Source: a bacterium
GTDB taxonomy: Bacteria > B130-G9
Assembly: GCA_035527515.1 (NCBI GenBank)
Contig: DATLAJ010000016.1
Coordinates: 1-20,611, forward strand
Direction of reading: 5' to 3'
DNA length: 20,611 nucleotides
Program-made: the position numbers and the translations under genes
Shown: one piece after another, positions 14,659 through 20,611 of the stretch
How positions within the stretch are numbered: position 1 is the stretch's first letter
Layout: each line of letters starts with the position of its first letter
The notes under the pieces: generated by a model
Databases searched by the model: none
Told to the model about the DNA's origin: nothing
The model's input: the letters and a program-made list of their open reading frames with translations, nothing else

Positions 14659-16582
14659 AGGCCCCTCAGTCAAGGACGACGCCATCCGTCTCATCTACCC
14701 AACCGATGGGGAGAGAATGGCCAGTCGAAATGTCGAGCTGATCGGCTGGGTTCGGGGGAGCCCTCACAAGGAGAGTCAAGCCCGTATGGCGCTGAGGGTC
14801 AACGGGCGTCTGTACTCATCTTTCAACGTTCTGCCTCAGACTCGCTCCCCGTTCAAGCAGCATATTCCATTGGAAGATGGCCGTAACGAGATTCTGCTGC
14901 AGCTCATGGTCGGGATGCGTCTAGTTGAGCAGAAGAAGGTTACGGTCGATGTTGCAGCGGACGAGCAATCGCTTTCATTTGAATCTCTGTACGAGAACAG
15001 CTGGGCGCTTCTGATCGGGATAGACAATAGCCGAGCCGCCCAGTTTCTCAAATATGCTGTCAACGACGCCAAGTCGCTTCAGAAGTTCCTCAAAGCGAGG
15101 ACATTCTTCGATGAAGATAAGACCTTCACGCTGTTTAATGAGCAAGCGACAAAGAAGCGAATCCTGGAGCTGATGAACGACTTTTTGGGAGCCAACCCCG
15201 CGATGACTTCCAACGACCGTGTCCTTATCTTCTTTGCTGGCCACGGCCAACGCCGAAGGGTCCGAAAGGGACATAGAAACAGCGACTGGCGTGGTTACCT
15301 TGTGCCTTTCGACGGGGACCTTGAGAAGATTCACAGTTCCTGTATCTCAGTGGAGGAGATAAAAGAGGCTGCGAGTGTAATCTGCGCAAAACACACTCTG
15401 TTTGTGCTCGACTGCTGCTTCAGTGGGTTGGCTGGCCTCCGCCCCAGATCAGCGATACCTCCCAAGCCGAGGCATCAAGCGCTCAGGGACCCTTGCGTGA
15501 GAATCTTGACCGCGGGCAAGTCCGACGAGGAAGTGTTCGAGGGTAAGGAGGAGTGGGGAGGCAATAGCCTGTTCAGCAGGTATCTGTTGAAGGGACTTGA
15601 GGGTTTCGCCGACCACGATAACGACGGTATCATAACCTCTGACGATCTCTATTTCTTCGTTCGAGACCGAGTTCTGGAAGAATCAGGCAACCGCCAGACG
15701 CCTCAAGCCCGACACCTTGTCGAGTACGGCGAGGGCCAGTTTGTGTTCTTTGTTCGTCGTGATAAGCAAGCGAGCAAGAGCCAGCGAGCCGGCGAAGCTG
15801 AGCCAAGTAAAGCGCCGGTGGACACGACCAAGTCGCGGGAGCCGATCCCGGTCTCGGTAACCGAGCCGGTTGCCGCCACCGGCGATCTGGTCTCGATCCC
15901 CGCCGGCAGCTTTCAAATGGGCTCGCCAGATGCCACCGACGAGTCTCCTGTCCACGCCGTTGAGGTCGCCGCTTATGAGATCGACGTTGCGCCAGTTTCC
16001 AACAGGATGTTTCTCGAGTTTCTGAAAGCGACAGCCTACGACGGTCGTGCCGAGGCTGACGACAACTACCTCGCCGACTGGGCCTCCGGGACGTATCCTG
16101 CTGGACAGGGCGACTATCCCGTAACATCCGTTTCGTGGTTCAACGCGGCGGCGTATTGCCTGTGGCGAGGGTGTCAGCTTCCGACCGAGGCGCAGTGGGA
16201 AAGGGCGTGCAGAGGCGGCCTTGAGCGCAAGAAATACCCTTGGGGAGATTCGCTTCCGGCAGAGCTTATAATAAAGTCCAGAGCGCGCCGGCGAAAGGTG
16301 TCCGTAGGCCAATTGCCGCCGAATCGCCTTGGGCTTCTGGACGTCTCGGGCAATGTCTCGCAATGGTGTCAGGATTTCTACGACAAGGACTATTACTCAA
16401 ACAACCCAAGCATTGACCCAACAGGGCCCCAGAATGGCGAATTGCGAGTCGTTCGCGGCGGCTCGTTCATCGCCGGTCCAAACCTGCTTCGCTGCGCTGT
16501 TCGTCTGGCAGCAGACCCCAAGACAACAAGCCCGACGATTGGTTTCAGATGTGTCAAGTTGAAGGGCGACCGTTTTCAATAG
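14645..16582 (+). CDS. Caspase-family (C14) peptidase fused to an FGE/SUMF1-fold domain
   Basis: 645 residues from TTG 14645, with GGGGAAAG six bases upstream. This start overlaps nadK by 14 nt; the first in-frame ATG (14714) would cut into the N-terminal domain. Residues about 12-103 look like a bacterial Ig-like beta domain (IRLIYPTDGER...ELIGWVRG...KKVTVDV). Residues 117-371 form a caspase fold with WALLIGID, catalytic His200 in LIFFAGHG and Cys258 in FVLDCCFSG, so protease activity is plausible. An EF-hand-like loop follows at 323-334. A polar linker (373-408) leads to an FGE-fold domain (413-640): IPAGSFQMGSP, QLPTEAQWERACRGG, YPWGD, GNVSQWCQDF, RVVRGGSF, GFRCVKL. Ala replaces the first FGE catalytic Cys and the second is missing, so this domain probably binds rather than oxidises. 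There is no signal peptide or membrane segment, so it should be cytosolic. Such fusions are suspected of roles in stress, cell death or defence; the target is unknown. Confidence 0.9.
   Translation: MRDSKGPSVKDDAIRLIYPTDGERMASRNVELIGWVRGSPHKESQARMALRVNGRLYSSFNVLPQTRSPFKQHIPLEDGRNEILLQLMVGMRLVEQKKVTVDVAADEQSLSFESLYENSWALLIGIDNSRAAQFLKYAVNDAKSLQKFLKARTFFDEDKTFTLFNEQATKKRILELMNDFLGANPAMTSNDRVLIFFAGHGQRRRVRKGHRNSDWRGYLVPFDGDLEKIHSSCISVEEIKEAASVICAKHTLFVLDCCFSGLAGLRPRSAIPPKPRHQALRDPCVRILTAGKSDEEVFEGKEEWGGNSLFSRYLLKGLEGFADHDNDGIITSDDLYFFVRDRVLEESGNRQTPQARHLVEYGEGQFVFFVRRDKQASKSQRAGEAEPSKAPVDTTKSREPIPVSVTEPVAATGDLVSIPAGSFQMGSPDATDESPVHAVEVAAYEIDVAPVSNRMFLEFLKATAYDGRAEADDNYLADWASGTYPAGQGDYPVTSVSWFNAAAYCLWRGCQLPTEAQWERACRGGLERKKYPWGDSLPAELIIKSRARRRKVSVGQLPPNRLGLLDVSGNVSQWCQDFYDKDYYSNNPSIDPTGPQNGELRVVRGGSFIAGPNLLRCAVRLAADPKTTSPTIGFRCVKLKGDRFQ
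15611..15646 (+). other. EF-hand-like calcium loop in the caspase protein
   Basis: DHDNDGIITSDD has Asp at positions 1, 3 and 5, Gly at 6, Ile at 8 and an acidic residue at 12, as in an EF-hand loop. It lies at the end of the caspase domain. Confidence 0.6.
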
Positions 16583-16594
16583 ACGAGGTGATGG

Positions 16595-18448
16595 ATGCAG
16601 GAACCTTTTCTCAACGCTGTTCGTACAAGAGTCCTGGTCTGCGACGGGGCGATGGGCACGATGCTCTATTCAAAGGGCGTTTACATCAATCAATGTTTCG
16701 ACGAGCTCAATCTCTCCGCGCCTCATTTGGTCTCTGAGATTCATGCGGAGTATCTGAAGGCCGGCGCGGTCATCCTTGAAACCAACACTTACGGCGCCAA
16801 CAGGCACAGGCTCGCACCGTACGGCCTCGAGGCCAAGACTCAGGAGATAAACGCAAAAGGTGTCGCAATCGCTAAGCAGGTTGCCGGCGGCCGCGCCTAC
16901 GTGGCCGGCTCCATAGGGCGCCTCGAGAGCACTGTCCTGTTGAAGGATATGCTTACGTCCGACGACATTAAGTCTATCTACGCAGAGCAGGCCTCCTCGC
17001 TCGCCAACGCCGGCGCGGACCTGATACTGATCGAGACGATCTCTAGCTTCAAAATGATGTCGCTGGCCATACAGGCTGTTCGAGAGGTGTGCGACCTTCC
17101 GCTCGTCGCGCAGATGACCGTAACTGAAGATGGCTCGACGATCTACGGCGATGAGCCTGAGGAGATAGCGGCCTTCTTGAAGGAGCAGAGGGTTGACGTG
17201 GGTGGCCTTAACTGCTCCGTAGGGCCACAGCAGATGCTCGCCGCGATCGAGCGAATGGCCAAAACCGAAGGTCTTCTTATCTCGGCGCAGCCCAACGCAG
17301 GCTCGCCCAAACTTGTCGAAGGGAGGTACATATACCTCTGCTCGCCTGAGTACATGGCCGAATACGCAAAGCGATTCATCGCCAAAGGCGCCTCGATTAT
17401 TGGTGGGTGCTGCGGGACGACGCCGGCCCACATAAAAGCGATCGTTGATGCGGTCAAGTCCGACAAGGGCATTGCCCCGGAGGTGTTTGACGTTCAGTTT
17501 GAGGTGGAGGCGGAGGAGAGAGAAAGAGTCGAGGTTTTGCGAGAACCCACGCGGTTCGAGCTGGCCATGCGAAACCACTTCACCGTGAGTGTTGAGATCA
17601 GTCCGCCGCGGGGCATCGGGATCGACCGCATCATCGAAAAGGCGAGGTCCATCAGGGATGCCGGCGTTGACGCGATAAACATCGCAGACGGCCCTCGTGC
17701 GTCGGCCAGGATGAGCCCCATCTTGCTCGGACACATCATAGAGGAGAAGGTAGGCATCGATACGATCGTTCACTTCTGCTGCCGAGACAGGAACATCGTG
17801 GCCCTTCAGGCCGATCTGATGGCCGCTTACGTGGCTGGCTTGAGAAACGTTTTGCTCGTAACCGGCGACCCCCCGAAGATGGGCGACTACCCCCAATCAA
17901 CAGCTGTCTTTGACATTGACTCGATAGGGCTATCGGCCATGGCCCGGAAGCTCAACTGCGGAGTCGATCTCGCCGACAAGCCCATCGATCAGCCGACCGG
18001 ATTCTTCATCGGAGTCGGCGTCAACCCAGGCGCTATGGACCTCGAGAAGGAGCTTGCCCGTTTCGCTGCGAAGAAAAGGGCCGGCGCACATTTTGCGATG
18101 ACGCAGCCTGTGTATGAGCCTTTAACATTGGAGCGTTTTCTTGAGCAATCCCGTGATGTTGACCTACCCATTTTCGTCGGGATACTACCACTCATCTCCT
18201 TTCGCAATGCGGAATTCATGCACAACGAGGTCCCCGGAATGTCAATACCGAAAAAGGTCAGGGAACGCATGAAACAGGCCAAGACCGGAGACGAGGCAAA
18301 ACGACAGGGCGTTGCCATCGCGGCTGACGCGCTTCAGTCAGTCATCGGCATGGACCGCGTCGTCGGGGCATATCTAATTCCTCCCGTTGGCCGCACCGAC
18401 TTGGCTCTTCAAGTCATAGAGCGTGTCCAGCTGCCCTCGTTCCCATGA
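16595..18448 (+). CDS. Bifunctional homocysteine S-methyltransferase / 5,10-methylenetetrahydrofolate reductase (YitJ-like)
   Basis: 617 residues with two catalytic domains in the order of Bacillus YitJ. Residues 1-295 are a cobalamin-independent-type homocysteine methyltransferase barrel: VCDGAMGTMLYSKG (15-28), ETNTYGANRHRL (62-73), and zinc ligands Cys207 (GGLNCSVGP), Cys272 and Cys273 (GGCCGTTPAHI). Residues about 320-605 are a MetF-type flavin reductase: VSVEISPPRG with the conserved Glu at 334, HFCCRDRN, LLVTGDPPKMGDYP (420-433), GVGVNPGA and AHFAMTQPVYEP. It reduces methylene-THF to methyl-THF and transfers a methyl group to homocysteine, giving methionine. The ATG has GAGG six bases upstream and lies 12 nt after the caspase stop. 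The name metF would cover only half of the protein. This is probably the last gene of the plus-strand run; a hairpin follows. Confidence 0.94.
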   Translation: MQEPFLNAVRTRVLVCDGAMGTMLYSKGVYINQCFDELNLSAPHLVSEIHAEYLKAGAVILETNTYGANRHRLAPYGLEAKTQEINAKGVAIAKQVAGGRAYVAGSIGRLESTVLLKDMLTSDDIKSIYAEQASSLANAGADLILIETISSFKMMSLAIQAVREVCDLPLVAQMTVTEDGSTIYGDEPEEIAAFLKEQRVDVGGLNCSVGPQQMLAAIERMAKTEGLLISAQPNAGSPKLVEGRYIYLCSPEYMAEYAKRFIAKGASIIGGCCGTTPAHIKAIVDAVKSDKGIAPEVFDVQFEVEAEERERVEVLREPTRFELAMRNHFTVSVEISPPRGIGIDRIIEKARSIRDAGVDAINIADGPRASARMSPILLGHIIEEKVGIDTIVHFCCRDRNIVALQADLMAAYVAGLRNVLLVTGDPPKMGDYPQSTAVFDIDSIGLSAMARKLNCGVDLADKPIDQPTGFFIGVGVNPGAMDLEKELARFAAKKRAGAHFAMTQPVYEPLTLERFLEQSRDVDLPIFVGILPLISFRNAEFMHNEVPGMSIPKKVRERMKQAKTGDEAKRQGVAIAADALQSVIGMDRVVGAYLIPPVGRTDLALQVIERVQLPSFP

Positions 18449-18514
18449 GTCGCTAGGCTCCGCCAGGACAAGTGCCAATACCCCCCGAAAAATCAGATTG
18501 AGCCAAGCCAGCTG

Positions 18515-18558
18515 TGGCCATTTGGAGTGCGGCGCCGAGCGACCGCACTCCAAAGCGC
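18515..18558. repeat. Long perfect hairpin after the methionine gene
   Basis: TTTGGAGTGCGG (18521-18532) and CCGCACTCCAAA (18543-18554) form a perfect 12-bp stem with a 10-nt loop. TGGC/GCCA outside extend it past a 2-by-2 mismatch. No T tract follows, so it is more likely a dispersed palindromic repeat than a classic terminator, though it may still block transcription. The rest of 18449-18722 holds no gene. Confidence 0.7.
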
Positions 18559-18623
18559 CAAACGGGTGGAACCCACGAACCGACCGCGGTCCCAATCATC
18601 GCCTGTTGGGAGCCGCTAAACAT

Positions 18624-18638
18624 GTTCATCTTATGAAC
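18624..18638. promoter_or_regulatory. Short palindrome upstream of the small ORF
   Basis: GTTCAT-CTT-ATGAAC has perfect 6-bp arms. It lies about 85 bp before the small gene at 18723. It could be an operator; no confident promoter accompanies it. Confidence 0.3.
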
Positions 18639-18722
18639 TCTCTTGCCCTTAATTTGATTTTGGGGCCTCGTCTCCTGTTGAAAGTCGCAACTTGAGGCGT
18701 TACCATTACGTCAAGGAGGGCC

Positions 18723-18992
18723 ATGATACTGAACGCCGATCTGAAGGCACACGTCAGCAGCTACTTTTGTGACGATGACTATGGCCAGACTGGCTACAGG
18801 ATATCGTTCTGGATTATGACGGACCAGATGCTGACGGCATGGCAGATGGCGACGGACAAGTTCGGGGATCCAAACCAAGGCTACAGCTGCGCGTGGAAGA
18901 AAGTTGGCCCAGATCCGGGCCCCGGTTGGTGCGAGATGCCGGACCTCAAGCCGCCCGAGCCTTCCGGCGGTGATGGCCCAATTACGTGGTGA
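18723..18992 (+). CDS. Small hypothetical protein (89 aa)
   Basis: I do not recognise it. AAGGAGGG (18713-18720) immediately before the ATG is one of the best ribosome binding sites in the window, so translation is likely. The product is acidic and rich in aromatic residues (SSYFCDDDYGQTGYRISFWIM), with three cysteines and a proline-rich end (GPDPGPGWCEMPDLKPPEPSGG). It has no signal peptide or membrane helix. It is 38 nt upstream of a secreted propeller gene and may share its transcript. It could be a real small protein or the leftover tail of a degraded larger gene. Confidence 0.55.
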   Translation: MILNADLKAHVSSYFCDDDYGQTGYRISFWIMTDQMLTAWQMATDKFGDPNQGYSCAWKKVGPDPGPGWCEMPDLKPPEPSGGDGPITW

Positions 18993-19030
18993 TTCTGCAT
19001 TATTATATAGTTTGTTGAGGAGAATGCGAC

Positions 19031-20611
19031 ATGTCGATTTGGTTAATGAGGCGGAGACGTTATGTGAAACTGGGTTTGGTGTTAGCCGTATGTTTCCTGC
19101 TGGGCAGTGCGTCGGCTTTCGCCGACCAAGTTAGGGCCCCGCTTGTGATAAACTACACATCCGGAACCGACCAATACCGCCTCGCGGTCCAGGGCGATTG
19201 TGCATGGATCGGCACTGAAGGTGGTCTTGTCCTGACCAAAGGAGACACTGGCCAGAGGCTCAAGTTCACGCCGGCCGACTGGCGCGGCGCGCCAGGCGCC
19301 CGCTCGGTGGTGATTGACACAAGTGGGAGCATGTGGGCCTGTCCGTCAGGTTCTTACGGGAGGTTTGACCCGGGCCTCTTCCAGTTCGATGGCCTAGAAT
19401 GGGAATGGAAGGAGCGAGCGCTTCAGGGGGCTATGTACGGTGGCCTAGTCGTGGCTCACATCGCGAGTGACGATACTGGCAACGCGTGGGTCCTTCTGCG
19501 GGGCGGCCGTATGATTAGGTTTCGCGGATCCGATTGGTACTCCTGGGAGATACCTGGCACTTGGTGGGTGGATAGCTGGTCTTGCGTAGCAGGCAAGGGC
19601 GGCAAGGGCTGGGCGGCTTTGGGAGGCGGCAGGCTATTCACATTCGAAGGCACTGATCTATCTTGGGTGACGCTTGAGGAATCGATCATCGATATTGGCG
19701 CAGACTTGAGAAGTGGTGTTTGGCTGGCCGCGACAGGGCGGCTTCTTTACTTTGCCGAAGGCCGTTTCGAGACCTTCGAGCTTCCCCCTGAAAGCGGGCT
19801 AAGCGATACCGGATTCTATCTTCGGGTTGACGGTCGGAATACTAAGTGGTGCATAAAGAACTGGCTTTATAGATTAGGCGTCGCGTCTCTGTCGCAGGAT
19901 GAAACGTGGGGAGTTTACGGTGACCTTCCGGTCCCCGTGGAGTATGTCCAAGACGTTAGGTTTGGAGAGGACGGGTGTGTGTGGTTGATGGCGGACACAA
20001 CCATTCGGAATGATCCCCTCGGGATTGGTCCACCTCAACTCGAGCCGTCGCTTCTGCGCTATGGTGCGGGAGGGTCTCAGACATTTTGGGGGTCTGAGCC
20101 GTTGCCGGCGAGCTCGGTGTCGGACCTTTGTATTGACTCAGGACAGGCCGTCTGGGTTGCAGGAGACTGGGAAGACTATGCGCACGACGATCCTTATGCG
20201 TCCTACCTTTGTCGCTGGGACAGAGTGAAGTATGAGACCTTCTGGCCGTGGCATAGGGAGCTGCCTAACAAAATCAACTCCATAGCGCCCACGCCGGACG
20301 GCGACGTTTGGTTCGGGACGGACGAGGGTCTTTATGTATTTGACGGGGAGGAGTGGCGCCAGGTTAACGATGCTTCGATAACGAAGGTCAAGATCGCCCC
20401 TGATGGGCAAGTGTGGATCATCTGGTCTGTGTCCCAATATGAGCGCCGGGCTCAGCGCTTTGACGGCACGAGGTGGTGGAGTGCGTATAGGCCTGATTGG
20501 TCGGCACAGGAGCTCTCCGATGTGGCGTTCGACAGCAACGGGGTCGCATGGTTCTCCTGCGATGATCGATTTTGGGACCAGTACGAAGACTCAACACCTC
20601 GCAACTACGCG
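19031..20611 (+). CDS. Secreted beta-propeller protein, 3' part missing
   Basis: 527 codons are open to the right edge without a stop. ATG 19031 has GAGGAGA seven bases upstream; an ATG at 19024 is in another frame that closes at 19134. Residues 1-32 form a signal peptide: MSIWLMRRRRYVK, then LGLVLAVCFLLGSASAFA|DQ. Propeller repeats follow with the same (D/E)-x-x-G-x-x-W core as the minus-strand protein at 2668-4860: GDCAWIGTEGGLVL, DTSGSMWACPSG, DDTGNAWVLLRGG, EDGCVWLMAD, TPDGDVWFGTDEGLYVFDGEEW and SNGVAWFSC. The two are clearly of one family but not close copies. The protein is probably exported and may display or bind ligands. TATTATATAG at 19001-19010 could be a -10 element, but no convincing -35 accompanies it. 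Confidence 0.85.
   Translation, partial: MSIWLMRRRRYVKLGLVLAVCFLLGSASAFADQVRAPLVINYTSGTDQYRLAVQGDCAWIGTEGGLVLTKGDTGQRLKFTPADWRGAPGARSVVIDTSGSMWACPSGSYGRFDPGLFQFDGLEWEWKERALQGAMYGGLVVAHIASDDTGNAWVLLRGGRMIRFRGSDWYSWEIPGTWWVDSWSCVAGKGGKGWAALGGGRLFTFEGTDLSWVTLEESIIDIGADLRSGVWLAATGRLLYFAEGRFETFELPPESGLSDTGFYLRVDGRNTKWCIKNWLYRLGVASLSQDETWGVYGDLPVPVEYVQDVRFGEDGCVWLMADTTIRNDPLGIGPPQLEPSLLRYGAGGSQTFWGSEPLPASSVSDLCIDSGQAVWVAGDWEDYAHDDPYASYLCRWDRVKYETFWPWHRELPNKINSIAPTPDGDVWFGTDEGLYVFDGEEWRQVNDASITKVKIAPDGQVWIIWSVSQYERRAQRFDGTRWWSAYRPDWSAQELSDVAFDSNGVAWFSCDDRFWDQYEDSTPRNYA

Noticed and set aside
16440-16570. Diversity-generating-retroelement variable region in the caspase-FGE gene
   Set aside because: Asn/AAY codons are not enriched in the RGGSF-GFRC segment, and no template repeat or reverse transcriptase is present in the window.
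16670-17896. 408-codon minus-strand frame antisense to the methionine gene
   Set aside because: The opposite strand encodes an unmistakable two-domain enzyme across the whole interval; the antisense frame is a codon-usage shadow.
18678-18706. Promoter-like TTGAAA-N17-TACCAT before the small ORF
   Set aside because: Transcription would start at or inside the Shine-Dalgarno sequence, leaving almost no leader.

Overview
The window looks like a chromosomal fragment of moderately GC-rich DNA from a bacterium, probably from a poorly sampled lineage. The reasons are bacterial Shine-Dalgarno sites, an MEP-pathway dxs, an xseB-ispA-dxs-tlyA-nadK housekeeping cluster, and an accessory complement of RHS/YD-repeat proteins, secreted propeller proteins and FGE/SUMF1-fold proteins. 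That mix is often seen in uncultivated and PVC-like phyla. I cannot place it more precisely from sequence alone.

Region 1 (1-7501, minus strand) is an accessory block transcribed leftward. A strong sigma-70-like promoter (7474-7501) drives RHS2 (4908-7388). It is followed by a secreted propeller protein (2668-4860), a second, 5'-truncated RHS gene (718-2538) and a secreted FGE/SUMF1-domain protein that runs off the left edge (1-620). The two RHS genes share a core of about 1.25 kb but have unrelated cysteine-rich tails. This resembles polymorphic-toxin or surface-antigen diversification. RHS1 homology stops exactly at a 20-nt repeat element that also sits upstream of RHS2.

Region 2 (7389-7988) is a roughly 600-bp divergent intergenic stretch. 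It holds the RHS promoter and leader, inverted repeats, a CGG run, the second copy of the 20-nt element and an imperfect tandem repeat with conserved hairpins.

Region 3 (7989-18448, plus strand) is metabolic: hutU (histidine degradation), then a tightly packed, partly overlapping run of xseB, ispA, dxs, tlyA, nadK, a caspase-FGE fusion gene, and a bifunctional homocysteine methyltransferase/methylenetetrahydrofolate reductase. ispA and dxs serve isoprenoid synthesis, nadK makes NADP, and the last gene feeds methionine. The caspase-FGE gene overlaps nadK by 14 nt and is the odd member of this run.

Region 4 (18449-20611, plus strand) begins with a long perfect hairpin. It continues with a small unrecognised ORF with an excellent ribosome binding site, then a second secreted propeller protein that runs off the right edge. 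The housekeeping block is therefore flanked on both sides by propeller-type surface genes.
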